Shown here piece by piece: positions 10,738 to 24,333 of a stretch of DNA of 64,000 nucleotides. The notes under the pieces are model-generated. The model made no database searches. It had not been told where the DNA came from and worked only from the letters and a program-made list of their open reading frames with translations. The DNA is taken from NCBI GenBank assembly GCA_020912385.1, contig CP087207.1, forward strand, positions 1,178,001 to 1,242,000. Direction: 5' to 3'. The translations under genes were made by a program, and so were the position numbers. Source of the DNA: Neofusicoccum parvum. Taxonomy: Eukaryota; Ascomycota; Dothideomycetes; Botryosphaeriales; Botryosphaeriaceae. Position 1 is the stretch's first letter, and each line of letters starts with the position of its first letter.

Positions 10738-11064
10738 GGTGCTACTGGTGGTAGGCTTTTTGTTGATTGTGGGTTGTGGGTGTGTTGGTTGGATGGGTTG
10801 AGAATGTGGTGTAAAGCGTTGTCGAAAGCCTGGAGGAAAAGCATCTTGGCTGGAGCAGAAGGACGGTATTTATGAGTAGTGGATATGAGAGGCTGGGAGC
10901 CTTTCACTTTCATTTTCACTTTCACACGGATAGCAGTACTGTTGTGGGTGGCTGGTGCCCGGAGTGAATGGTGTTGAGGTGAGGTGAAGTGAAGTCGATG
11001 ATTTGATGAATGCTATGAACAAATGGAAAATGCGCCGGCGCTTTCTTTTGCAAAACTCCTGTCT
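10738..11064. other. Leader of small basic gene and 3' flank of transporter gene
   Basis: About 330 bp between two minus-strand genes. Around 10900-10925 there is a short direct repeat of CACTTTCA/CATTTTCA. No gene is supported. Confidence 0.35.
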
Positions 11065-13382
11065 TCAATGCGCGAAACGGAAGTCTAACCGCTTGTTCCC
11101 CTTGTCCCGGGTTGTGGCTAGATATATCTCCTTTTCGTCGTGGGACATGGCGTCCCATCTTGCTTCGCGGCGGCTGTGGTATGTTAGTGTGTGTTTGCAG
11201 AGACGATATGGAGAAGAAAAAGCATGGGATCTCACCGATTGATGGTTACGTAGAAGAACTTCGTGGCCACAAAGAGTGCGATATTGAAGAAGCAGAAGAA
11301 TATCAGGACTTTATTGCCGCGTAGGTACAGCGGTTTGTCGTCATCGCGGTAGATCTGAGGGGAATTGAGATGATTAGCTACACTCACCCTCTTCAAGGGG
11401 TTTTCTTTTCTGTTTTTGAAGAAAGAGGCCGGATGTACTCACATTTGACCCGATGATGTTGTCAGCCTGTACACACATGTTGTACAGTGCCGACGCCACA
11501 GTTCTCGTCCTGACGCTTCCTGCATTGCGACTTGTGATCGAAACTAAGATCTGTACCCTGGGTGTTAGTCCAATTCACAAAGGCTGAGCATTAAAGCTGT
11601 ACTGACCGCATGCACGTAGGGAAACCCAACCAACAGCGCAATACACGAATACCGCACCCACTCCCCCGCCGCGACCGGCAACACCACCAGCGCAACCAAC
11701 AACGGCAAACTCCAAAGCTGTCCCACCGTCGACAGCAGGAACCGCTCATTAATCTTTTCAGAAAGCCAGGTCCAAAGCAGCAGCTGTACAATGTACAAAC
11801 ACAGCGGCGGCACAACCAGCAGATTTGTATCAAACGTGTCAAACCCAATGCTCCGCAGCTGCAGCGTCAAGTACGCCGTCATCGGGTACTGCGGTACGAA
11901 CGCCGTCAGCCCGAGCGCGTACAACGGCCACATGTGCCAGTCGGCCAGACACTCCCACAGCATTTGCGGCGTGAGCGGCTGCCTGTTGTGCATGTCGCCC
12001 TTGGACGGGTCGTCGCGCAGCACGCGGTTGACCAGGATCTTCTCCTGGCGCGCCGTGAACCAGCCGTCCTCGCCGCGGAAGGCGCTGGCCGTCTGCGTCG
12101 GCCCCGGCGGCAGGTAGTACCACGAGAAGACGCCGATGGCGCCCGTCAGCAGACCCTCGAGGAAGAAGAGCCACTGCCAGCCAGCGGCGCCGAGGAAGCC
12201 GCGCAGGCGCAGCAGCACGTAGGCCAGGAAGGCGGAGGTGATATTGGTGGCTTGTGAGGAGACCCAGAACCAGGATAGGCGCGTAGGGAGCTCGGCGCTC
12301 GTGTACCAGTAGCTCAGGTAGAGGATCTGCTCCGGGATGAAGCCGCCCTCGAGCATGCCGAGGAGGCAGCGAGTGACGAAGAAGGATTTGCGGCCGGTGA
12401 CGAAGGCTTGGAGGCTGGCGATGAAGCTCCAGGAAACCATTTGAACTGGGATCCAGTTGTCCGGGCCGACCCACTTGGAGATGAGCTGAGAGGGGAGCTC
12501 GGCGAGCAGGAAGCTGATGAAGAAGATTGTTTGGCCGTAGTTGTAGTCATTGGTAGTAAGCTTCAGATCGTCGAGCATGTTGTCGGAGAGAGCCTGCGCA
12601 ATGTTGCCTCTATCTAGCTGCAATGCAAAGAACATGATGCACACCCAGAGGCAGATACGTCTGTCGATCTGCGAACATCAGTGGGACAAACTCGCATTCT
12701 CTTGTTCAAGTTTCCATTGATTTTGGCTGAGAGTACAGCACCATCTCGCACCGGAAGCGAGATGCACCAGAAAGCAAAGCCCCACCCGCGTAAAGGTAGA
12801 AACGAAAGTTCCAGGCCGAGTACGGTAGCAAATTTGGCGCAATTGACACGAGTGCAACAGTCCGTACCGAGCCACGCTTGAATTTGGAGCCTGCATCGCT
12901 TCCCAGTGCTTCTCGCTTCTCGGCGCAAGACGCCAAGGTCTTTTCCAAGAGGGGATCCACAGCAAGGAGATGTCCCGATTGGGTTAGGAAGCATAACAAC
13001 ATACCTTGCGCACAATCCGCTTCTCCTCTTCCGGCTCCCATTCAAAGTCCGGGTCGTACCGGTGCATGCCCTCATAGCCAGCTACGGGACGATAGTACTT
13101 GTCCAGTCCAGAAGTAGCAAAAGTGGGGTCATGCTTGGCCGTATTTAATGGGGCCTCCTCGATCTGGAGGTCATTCTTCTTCGCGTAGCCAATCTCGTCG
13201 AGTGTCGTGGGCGACGCTATGTCTTCGTACGCGCTCGCCTCGGCGGCGGCGAACTGGTACTGCGTCGACGACCACGGCGACTGCTCGCCCGGACTCGCCA
13301 TGTACGGGCTGGCGCCTTGGGTGGCCAGCTTCAGCCATGAGGGCTGCCGGCGGTGCTGACGCCGTGCCTTGGAGAAGCTCAT
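11065..13382 (-). CDS. MFS transporter, allantoate permease (Dal5)-type anion:cation symporter
   Basis: Plasma-membrane carrier for organic anions. Five exons: 13005-13382, 11607-12668, 11443-11550, 11236-11354 and 11065-11173, giving 591 aa with exact phases. The N-terminal ~115 residues are cytosolic and polar; membrane segments start at [20 protein letters not shown]. Family signatures include the LDRGNI motif after TM1, [36 protein letters not shown], the [12 protein letters not shown] region, and the C-terminal tail ending [18 protein letters not shown] chose the ATG at 13382 (MSFSKARRQ); an in-frame ATG 17 codons earlier is possible. Intron 1 is 336 nt, long for this genome, but flanking residues join exactly as in relatives. 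The gene is divergent from a TauD-type dioxygenase, so a sulfonate is an attractive substrate (inference). Confidence 0.93.
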
Positions 13383-14379
13383 GGTGGCGAGAGGCGAGGC
13401 TCGGCGGAGAAACGAACGACCGACAGACAGCAAACGGCAAAGTGCTGAGAGAAACCGTGTTGGCGACGGCTAGAAAGAGGCAGCCCGATGGGAGTCGGGT
13501 GTGCTGGCCGGGGCGGGAGCTGCAGGGCGGCTTGCCGTCCAAGTATCTTCAGCCAATGTGCGTCGTAACGCAAGCACGTCAGAAGAATGGGCCATGGTGA
13601 GCTCGAGCGCAGTCGGCGGTCTGTGTTTCGAATGCACCGACGCGGTGAGGATGTTCAGGCGATTGCTGCGCAAGGCCCAGCGGATTGCGTGATTTGGCCA
13701 GGAGCTCGCGTGCAACACCACGAATCCGCGGCGTGTGCAGCGCCCGGCATCCTGCGACAGCCAACCACACGCGAAAGCGGCGTTTCAGACGCAAGGATAC
13801 CCATCGCGCCGATTCCGAAAAGGGATGCGCAGTAATTTATTCTGCGTCAGGGATGCAGATGGCCTGCGTGCCGCCCCTGATTGGCGAACCTGTGCCGGCC
13901 AGCATCACCAATGCACTTCCTACACCTTCGCGGGACATGATAGTCGGACAGTCAGCATCCCAATGCAGCCCATGATACATGACCGGCGATAAGATCGCCA
14001 CGCACGGGAATGTCCCGCGGTATCGCTTTTGCCCAGTCGACGCGCCTCAATGACGAGCAGCCCCCCGGCATGGTGCGATCGCAACCCGGCCTGATTGGAA
14101 GAGGCGGCTGAGGCCTGCCTCGAATACGCGGCCGTTATTGCTCTGAAGACGGTGGATCTCATGAGATTTTTCGAAATCCACCCCGCTTTCTGCAGCGACG
14201 TTGCATAGACGAGGTCGGCGAATGGGGTTGCCCCTCCGATTGTCTACTGCCGTGCCTTGGCTGCGGGATATACTTAAGCTGCGGAGACCCCTCACACGAC
14301 AGGCCGTACAAGCGGACAAGTCCTTCTCCGTCACTCATCGGGAAAGCTTACCTTGACTTCATACCTTTCAGACCTCAAC
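13383..14379. promoter_or_regulatory. Shared divergent promoter, transporter / TauD dioxygenase
   Basis: About 1.0 kb between the two start codons. It contains a GATAAG (13988-13993), a possible GATA-factor site, and ATGATACAT (13972-13980), one base shorter than the Cys3/MetR sulfur-regulator consensus ATGRYRYCAT. Both are single sites and weak evidence. Overlapping short frames here are not supported as genes. Confidence 0.4.
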
Positions 14380-15613
14380 ATGGCTCCTGTCGCCGTTGAA
14401 CAGCAAGCTCCAGTGCTCCCTCCGGCTCCGGTCCGAGGCCCGCTGGACTACAAGGTCGCTTTCAACTACGGCCCGAAGTCCTACTCGAAAGAAAACGAGG
14501 AGAAGGGCAGCGGGAAGCACGCGCCGGCCAAGTACCCGCACTACCTGCCGACTTGGCCGTCGACGACGTGAGGAAGGCTTGCTCCATGTGATTTCCTCTG
14601 CTAAGCTTTATCAGATACCCGCCTCTTCAGCCTTTCGAGCACTACGACCACGGCAAAGATGCCGACCCTTCGTTCCCACACCTCTTCGCCAACGGCGAGC
14701 ACAGAGACTTGGCACCGAAGATTGGCTCTGAGGTCACCGGTGTGCAGCTGAGCAAGCTGTCCGACAAGGCGAAGGATGAGCTGGCTCTCTTCGTTGCGCA
14801 GAGGAAGGCTGTTGGTACGAGGTCCAATGTTTCCATATTCTTGAATCGCCTGCTGACGGCTTATTAGTGTTCCGTGACCAGGACTTCGCAGACCTGCCCA
14901 TCCAGGAGGCATTGGATATCGGCGGCTACTTCGGGAGGCACCATATCCACATGTCAAGTGGTGCCCCCGAAGGATACCCCGAGGTCCATCTCGTGCACCG
15001 CGGTGCCGCTGATACCACTGCCAGAGACTTCTTCCAGGAAAGGACAAACTCCATTACCTGGCACTCTGACGTGACCTTCGAGCAGCAGCCTCCTGGCACA
15101 ACCTTCCTGTACCGCCTGGATGGCCCCACGTCTGGAGGAGACACGCTCTTCGCTAGCATGGTCGAGGCATACAACCGGCTGTCTCCGGAGTTCCAGAAGA
15201 GGCTGCACGGCCTCAAGGCCATCCACTCGAGTTTCGAGCAGGCCGAGGCCAGTGCCGCTCGCGGAGGCGTTGTCCGCCGCACGCCCATCGCCACCGAGCA
15301 TCCTCTCGTTCGTACGCACCCTGTGACTGGCGAGAAGGCTCTCTTCCTCAACGCGCAGTTCACCCGCCGCATTGTCGGCTTGAAGAAGGAGGAGAGTGAC
15401 ATGTTGCTGAAGTTCCTGTTTGACCATGTTGCTACTGGCGCCGACTTCCAGGCCCGCTTGAAGTGGGAGGAGGGGAGCGTGGTCGTCTGGGACAACCGTG
15501 TCACTGCTCACACGGCCATTCTCGACTGGGACGACGGCCAGCGCCGCCACCTCGCGCGCATCACGCCCCAGGCGGAGCGCCCGTTCGAGACGCCGTTCGA
15601 AGAGAAGAAATAG
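14380..15613 (+). CDS. TauD/TfdA-family Fe(II)/2-oxoglutarate dioxygenase
   Basis: Probable alpha-ketoglutarate-dependent taurine or sulfonate dioxygenase, releasing sulfite from organosulfonates (family knowledge; substrate not proven). Three exons: 14380-14567, 14615-14814 and 14868-15613, giving 377 aa. The metal triad is visible: HSD in SITWHSDVTFE (about residues 195-197) and the distal His in DNRVTAHTAILDW (about 344). The 2-oxoglutarate-binding Arg is in RRHLARITPQ. PGTTFLYRLDGPTSGGDTLF is the typical core. YPHYLPTW before the first junction and YPPLQPFEHYDHG after it match the fungal JLP1-like group. An ATG nine codons upstream (14353) is in frame but less likely. Divergent from a Dal5-type transporter. 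Confidence 0.93.
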
Positions 15614-16173
15614 AGACCCCGCACAGGGATTTAGACGAGAGAGGAGACAGGTGCCCGGCGTTTGGAGGGTGCTGGGGATCGGCGCAGGTGGATGTACAGA
15701 TTGGAAACTAGTGGCCGGATGCTTGTCCCGCCGTTCATGCCTGTAACGTCTTTAATGATGAAATTGACACAGCGAATTGCTTCTTTAGTTGCTCTGTTGA
15801 TTGACCACGGACGTGTTAAGACAATGTATTGAGAAGACGGCGTCGGGGAACGCGACGAATTGTGAAGTCGTGACGGCTTTTTTCTGGCAGGAGAGAGCCG
15901 CGGCGATGGCGGATAAGGCTGGCATGACAGCGGCAAAGACGCACATGCAAACGCACGGGACGGGTGCCGAGCGTGCAGCTGGGTGGGAGGAGAGCGGAGA
16001 GCTGCGTGCATGGCTGGGCGGGCATTCGCAGCGGGCCCGCACGCCAAGAGTTGTGCTAAGTCATCAGCCTTTTCGCCGGCATTCGCACCTCCAGCGGAGC
16101 CCTTGCGAACCGACTGCAGCAAACCACCCGCCAACCCCAACCGACCCCATCTCCGCTCCGCAGGTCCGCCATC
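15614..16173. other. Intergenic, TauD / OSCP
   Basis: Holds the TauD 3' UTR and the OSCP promoter. The last 60 bases before 16174 are C-rich. No gene supported. Confidence 0.4.
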
Positions 16174-17190
16174 ATGTTCGCCGCCCGGGCACTCTCTCGC
16201 GCCGCGCGCACCGCCGCTCCCCGCGTCGCGCGCCCTGCTGTCACTCCCCGCGTCGTCGCTAGCAGGAGCTACGCCCAAGCCGCCGCTACCCAGTCCGTCA
16301 AGCCGCCCGTCGCCCTGTACGGCGTCGATGGCACCTACGCCAGCGCCCTGGTACGTTCCCCGCGCCTCACGAGAGCAATTGCACCGCATTGGCTGTCCGA
16401 CGAGATGGAACGGCCGCGAATTGGCCGCGGTTGTCGAGGTTGGAGGTCGGAGGAAAATCGCGGCACGAGCATCTGCATTGAGGGAAACTTGGAACTCGTG
16501 AACAGAATCCGCTGACGGGCCATCATCACGCACGCACAGTACACCGCCGCCACCAAGACCAACGTCCTCGACTCCGTCGCCAAGGCGCTTGAGAACTTGA
16601 GCGCCGTCTTCAAGAAGGACCCCAAGCTCACCGAGGTCCTGGGCGCCCCGACCCTCTCCGAGGGTGACAAGAATCAGATCGTCGCCGAGCTGCAGAAGCT
16701 CGTCGGCAGCGCGGACAAGGAGGGCGTCGTCAAGAACTTCCTCGAGACCCTCGCCGAGAACAACAGGCTCGGCCTGCTCCAGCCCGTCACCGAGAAGTTC
16801 GCCCAGCTCATGAGCGCCCACCGTGGCGAGGTCGAGCTCAACGTCACCAGCGCTCAGGTAGGCCTGCACACAGACACCTGGAATAACATTCAATCGGAAT
16901 GCAATTGCTGATATGATGCGCAGCCGCTTGACAACAAGGTCCTCAGCCGCCTCGAGGCCGCCGTCTCCAAGTCCCCCTACGCCCAGGGCAAGAAGCTCAA
17001 GGTCGTCCCCAAGGTTCGCAGTGCCCCTAACAGCCTCAAGCTCATGGACAATGGAAGGCTGACATTACATACACAGGTTAACCCCGACATCCGGGGCGGT
17101 CTCATCGTTGAGATCGGTGACAGGACCATCGACCTCAGCGTTTCCGCCAAGCTGGCTAGGATGAACAAGCTGCTCAGTGATGCTTTGTAA
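16174..17190 (+). CDS. atp5: Mitochondrial ATP synthase subunit 5 (OSCP)
   Basis: Oligomycin-sensitivity-conferring protein, which ties the F1 head to the peripheral stalk of mitochondrial ATP synthase. Four exons: 16174-16350, 16540-16857, 16924-17013 and 17077-17190, giving 232 aa. The first ~35 residues are Arg/Ala/Ser-rich without acidic residues, a typical matrix-targeting presequence. After it come PPVALYGVDGTYASALYTAATK, the helical N-domain, and the hallmark C-terminal block VNPDIRGGLIVEIGDRTIDLSVSAKLARMNKLL. All junctions are in phase 0 with consensus sites. It is convergent with V-ATPase subunit B. Confidence 0.96.
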
Positions 17191-17767
17191 ATAACCTCTC
17201 TTTCACGCGCGCGAACATCACCCCGCCGTCCTCCGATATCGCAAATGGTCCCCGACATCGTAGAATAAGGGAAAAAGAACAACCATTACCCCTCCTCTTG
17301 TATACCTATAGTTAGGTCTTGAAACGTTGCCGAGACATATCTTTTTGCTGCTTGGATTTTTCGCCCGATGAGAAATCTTAGAATCGGACGCTTTATGTTT
17401 CACGAACCTTCGGGTCTGTGACTCCCATTTCTGATCATGGTCAAAAAGAGCTTTCTGAGCTTCTCGTGCACTTTCAAAAGACTAATGTTATGACGTCAAT
17501 TGCTGGCCCAATTGAAATGCAAAAGGACCTATGATCTTGGCCGGTGGTTAAGTCGAATCCTACTTCCATACCGGAATCCGATGGCTGGTAGGGTGAAACC
17601 CTGAACGTTATGTTGCGCACTTTGCTCAATTCTATCAAATATCAACAATCGTTAAAGCGATAACTACCGCTCCAGCCAGACAAGAAAAGGAAATGCATAA
17701 CCCTCCGTAATCTACACATTGATTGCTACCCTCCATCGAAAACCTCCGTTTTTCCGAACCTCAAGAT
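17191..17767. other. Convergent intergenic region, OSCP / V-ATPase B
   Basis: 3' UTRs of two convergent genes. A perfect TGACGTCA palindrome lies at 17491-17498. No gene seen. Confidence 0.4.
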
Positions 17768-19698
<1,931 letters not shown>

Positions 19699-21747
19699 GG
19701 CTGCGGAAGGGCGAGATGGAGAGGTTCGGGGGTGTCTGGAGCTGCGGGAGCTTGGTCGGGTCGCGTTGGGTCGCAGACGGCCTGCGATCGGTGCTGGAGT
19801 GTGGAGGCGGGCGTGCTATGCAGCTTGGCAGCTAGAGGTTGGGTTGGAGGTCCAGGTGACGCGCACAGGGCAGCGGCCTGGGATTAACGAAGCCCCGCGA
19901 TAGGCGCCCGATCGCTCAGGCCGCAACAACCTGGGGCGCACAAAGCAGTCCGCGCTGTGCGCCTGCGGAGGAGCCGTTGTGCATCACCGCCGGTGGCACG
20001 GATTGTTCCTCGCCACTTTGTGAGTATGCGCTCTCCGAGCATTGCATGCGATATCAAATCGCCGAACTTTCTCTGCCGAGTCCCATGCTTTCGAGGGCCA
20101 ACCAACATGGACCTTGGCAGATGACACGGTATCTTTCAACATCTCGATTCGAGTAAATACCAGACCAGTAATGGTACAATGTATCCGAAGTTCTGTATCA
20201 AGAATAATCTCATCTGAGTGGCAGTGTCTCGGGGTATGAAGAGGTTCTCTCGAACGGTTCGGAAAGAAAGTCATGTCAAAATAGAAGCAAGGCAGACATG
20301 AGCACTTGGAAGGAAACGAGAACAGCCTCTTGGGGGGAGATATAGTATTTATATAGATGATTCTGGTGCATGAGATGCTGCACTTTCGTGTTCAGCTAAA
20401 CACCTCAGCTCCCCAGGAGGAATAACTCAAGATCCTATGGCGTGGCTGCTTCGGAGTCTTGAGAATGCACGGTACACTAACTTAAAAACTGCAGCGGCAA
20501 GGCGTCTCTTATTGTGCAATGGCTATCTCCTTGCGCTCGAACGTCTCAGAGACATTGATATGAAGAACTGACAAGCGATCAAATGATGACCGCAGCATAA
20601 GAGCTTCTATTTGAATAATGCGGTGCATCTCTTGAAGCCCACAACTTATTCGAGAGATGGGATAATGTAAAGTCGATTGCAAATAGGTTGACCGCCTGCA
20701 GAGGACGTCAAGATGCGGATGAAGGGCGCATATCAGGATCAGACCGCAGGGAAGATTGTGCTCTCGACGGCCATCCGGGGAAAAGTCCGCGGCGATGTTC
20801 AGAGCGAAAACTGCGAAGGTGATGCGGAGCTCATCGCAGCGACGCTAGGAAGCAAGGGGCGTGAAAAAGAAACGCAGAAATGGCCGTCTTGCAGAAACAC
20901 GATTGGTGTTGGCGGCGAGCGCGACGCGAAGCTTATAGAAGGGCTCGGAGAAACTTTCGGCGGCTAAGCCAAAATGGGTGGCCGCGACCGACAGACGGGA
21001 GAGGGCTGCTGCCAACGTTCGACACCACAACTCGACCAGCCCATCATCTCCCCGACCGCATCGTCTCCAGATTCGCTCCTGCGACCGTCCCGGACCGCCT
21101 TGACATGGCGTCGCTGTCCCTTGTCACTCTGTGATTCTGCACTTCGCATCCATTGCGCTCTGCAATCACACTCGTTCGTGCCCTGCGCGCGCCCAACCTC
21201 CCGTCGGCGGATGCGCGCCTCCCGACGTGCTGCCCGCTTGCTACGCCTCCTCAGCACCCGAGAATAGCAGCAGACACGCTCTCACGCGCGTCGCTGGCTG
21301 TTGCGCATTGGGGTCCGTTTCAGCAGTCACCTGCTGACTCCGATCGCAAGTCAGCTCCGGCACTTGCCGCCGCGCCGTGGTACCCTGACCCAACTCACGA
21401 CACCACTCTCGACGGCGAAGACTCGCTCTCGCCCCCCCAACGCGCTTGTGCAGACACGCTTCCTGCGCGCTGTGTCGCCTGCCGTGCGTCGCGCCGGTAT
21501 ACCCCACACCCCGGACCCACTCCGCTTCACGCGACCGCTACAACATACGTGGATGCTATCCCGGTCTACGTGAGCACAGGCTTATCGTGACGCTTTCTTC
21601 ACAGTACCGCCGGAGACGCACCTTTTCCTCCATACATAACCGATTCAAGACTTGCTTGTGGACAGACGAGTAGCGGCTGAGAGTCCGCTCTCCGAGGGCC
21701 ACGGGAGACAGATCGCCGCAGTCGATCTGTAGTCTCCGAGGGACAAG
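19699..21747. other. Long divergent intergenic region, V-ATPase B / PtaB
   Basis: Two kilobases holding both promoters. The final 700 bp before PtaB are C-rich on the plus strand and probably form a long 5' leader, as is frequent for developmental regulators. Several short ATG frames in that leader could act as upstream ORFs. I see no separate gene. Confidence 0.4.
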
Positions 21748-24333
21748 ATGATGGCTAGCGCATATCCGCATCATCCTGGCGGTCTCCAGCAGCCCGGTAT
21801 CGCACATGGTCATCCCATGGGGCCTGGACCAGGACCAAATCCTGGTCAACCCATGGGACAGCCAATGCAGATGCATCCGGGAGGAGTCTCAGGTCCCAAC
21901 GGACCGCATGTTTCTCAGGCTGGACCGATGATGGGCATGCAGCCGGGAATGGGCGGTCCAGGTCCGAGTGCGCACGCGTTATCGCACCTTACTCCCCAGG
22001 CCCATATGTACCAGCAGCAACAGCAACAGATGTGTAAGTTTTCCCTCGTACCCTCCCGCTGCTGCAGCGATGCTAACAGCCTGGAGCAGTTGCGCAGAAT
22101 CCCGCGCTTGCCATGCAGGCTCAGCAGCGCCAGGCCATGCTGCGCCACCAGCAGCAGCAGCATCAGCAACATCAAATGATGCAGCAACAACAGCAGAACG
22201 GCGGGATGATGGGGTTCCCGCATAGCGGTAACCAAGGAATAACCCCACAACAAATGGCTGCAATGCAGGCTGGAAATCCGCAGGGTCTGCAGGTGAACCT
22301 GCCGCCGCACATCCGACAGCAACTCACCCAGAATCAAGCTATGCAGCAGCAACAGCATGCGCAGCAGCAGGCTCAACAGCAGGCGCAGCAGCAACAGCTC
22401 ATGGCGCAACACCACACAGCCATGCAGCACGCCGCTTCCCAGCAGAGTAATCCGAGCCAGCAGGGAGGACCGCCAAACCAGCCAACGCCGCAGGCACAGC
22501 CTGGACAGATGAGGCCGCAGCCTCCAATCCAGCCTGGACATGAAGCACAGGCCTCTCCAGCACCGCCGCCGAGCCAACACCACACACCGCAGCAGACCCA
22601 GTCACAACCGCAACCCCCACCGCCGGCCCAGGCTCCAACTCCTGTGCAGCAGGGACCTCCCCCGCCAGGTCCACCTCCCCAACAGCAGCAGCAACAACAG
22701 CCGCCACAGCAACAGCCGGGCCAACAGCCGGGCCAGCAACCGGGCCAGCAACCACCCCAGAATCAGCAGCAGGCGATGCAACAACAACAGCAGCAACGCC
22801 AGCAGCAAATGGCAGCTCAACAGCAGATGATGCAGCAGCGAGCTCAGGCACAGGCTCAAGCTCAGGCCCAAGCTGCTCAAGCGCAACAGAATAGGATGTA
22901 CGGCACGACTATACTAAAGTTGTTGAACCTGGCGGACAATCTTAGTCGATTCTCTGTAAGTACGTCGGACCGGGTTCCTTTGGCAGTGTACTGATCACCT
23001 ATAGGCCGACCGGCAACCGAACGACATGACCCATTGGAAAACTTTTGTTGGGCGATTTTTCTCTGAAGACGGCGTTTTCAAGCAGTCACTACTGGATTAC
23101 GCACCCCAAAATGGGAAATCGAAGAACTTCGAAATATGCAACCCTGCATTACCTCGTTACTACTATACGCAATTCCAAAGCGGTGTACAGAACATCCAGC
23201 TTACCATGGATGGTCTCACCGAGAAGGAATTTGGCAACAATTGCCATTACGTTGAAAGCAACCGGGCGAAGTTCATATATTGGTTTAAGAACGGAACTCA
23301 GGTCCGTCTCGATTATATCTAGCCTCCTTTAACATACAACTAACAAGTAGCAGGTGGTTTGCAGCGGCAAGCTGAGCGCGATGTTCGATCAAAACGACAA
23401 GATCAACCTTCTTGTCTTCGAGACCCACGACCACCAACAGTACCTGCCAAGGACTCATTTGGAACAGCTCTTCCAGACGAGATCACCTCAGCAAAACATG
23501 TCACCGAAGATGAGCAAGAAAAACGCTCCTAACCAGAGGAATCCACGGATGCAAAACATTGAGCCTACAATGCTCCATTCAGAACTCCCTGAAGCACCGG
23601 TGTCAACTTGGGGCGTGACGAACCCGGTGCTCCAGTTCCTCGAGGTATGTACGGCAGGTGCTGGTGGTACCACGGACCTCTAAGCTGACGCCGTCGGCAG
23701 GTTGGCGAAACGCTCTCAAACATGCAAGAACTATTCGCTCACTATCACCAAAACCCTGGGAACACCCCGTCGCAGGCTATGAATAGTTTGGTTGCTTCTC
23801 TCAACCTCCAACAACAGAACCAGGCGGGAATGCCCCAGGGTAGCCAGATGCCACAACAGCAACAACAAGGGGGACCGGGACAGCCTCAAATAAACCTTCC
23901 GCCAGGTGCACCCACCCCGGGTAGTGCGCCCGGGGCCAGGACACCGCAAAGCATGCCCGGAGGCAATCCCAACATGCCGCCGCATCCTCCAAATCAACAG
24001 TTCATGTCTCCACACCTCGCCAACCAAATGTTTCCCGGTGCGCTGAACCCGGCGGTCAATGGATCACCGCACCTTGGCGGTTCGACGCACACGCCTTCGC
24101 CCGCGATGGCACACATGCAGGCGCCCGGGCTGGTGGCTCAGCACAGCCAACAGGGGACGAACAGCAGCGCGGCTGCTAGTGCCAACACAAGTCCGAACGT
24201 GAGTAACAAGAGGAGGCGTAGCACTGTCAAAGCGGAGGACAATGATGCTCACGATGGACCCCCTCAGCCCAAGGTCAAGCCGAGTCCCAGGCTCCCGAAC
24301 AACAACAAGCGAATCAAGGGCAACCCCGGCTGA
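21748..24333 (+). CDS. ptaB: PtaB-like LIM-domain-binding transcription co-regulator
   Basis: Fungal homologue of LDB1/SEUSS-type adaptors; in aspergilli PtaB works with SomA to control adhesion, conidiation and biofilm genes. Five exons: 21748-22033, 22090-22955, 23005-23301, 23354-23644 and 23701-24333, giving 790 aa. The N-terminal ~360 residues are Gly/Pro/Met- then Gln-rich (many CAG/CAA runs). The LIM-binding dimerisation region follows: LKLLNLADNLSRFS, DMTHWKTFVGRFFSEDG, NPALPRYYYTQFQSGVQNIQ, FKNGTQVVCSGKLSAMFD. The C-terminal part is again Q/P/N-rich and ends in a basic cluster (NKRRRSTVKAEDN, NNNKRIKGN), likely nuclear localisation signals. The glutamine tracts are probable sites of length variation between strains. 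Confidence 0.92.

Noticed and set aside
17530..17580. tRNA-like bases (GTCGAATCC)
   Set aside because: No acceptor stem, D arm or anticodon arm can be drawn around it.
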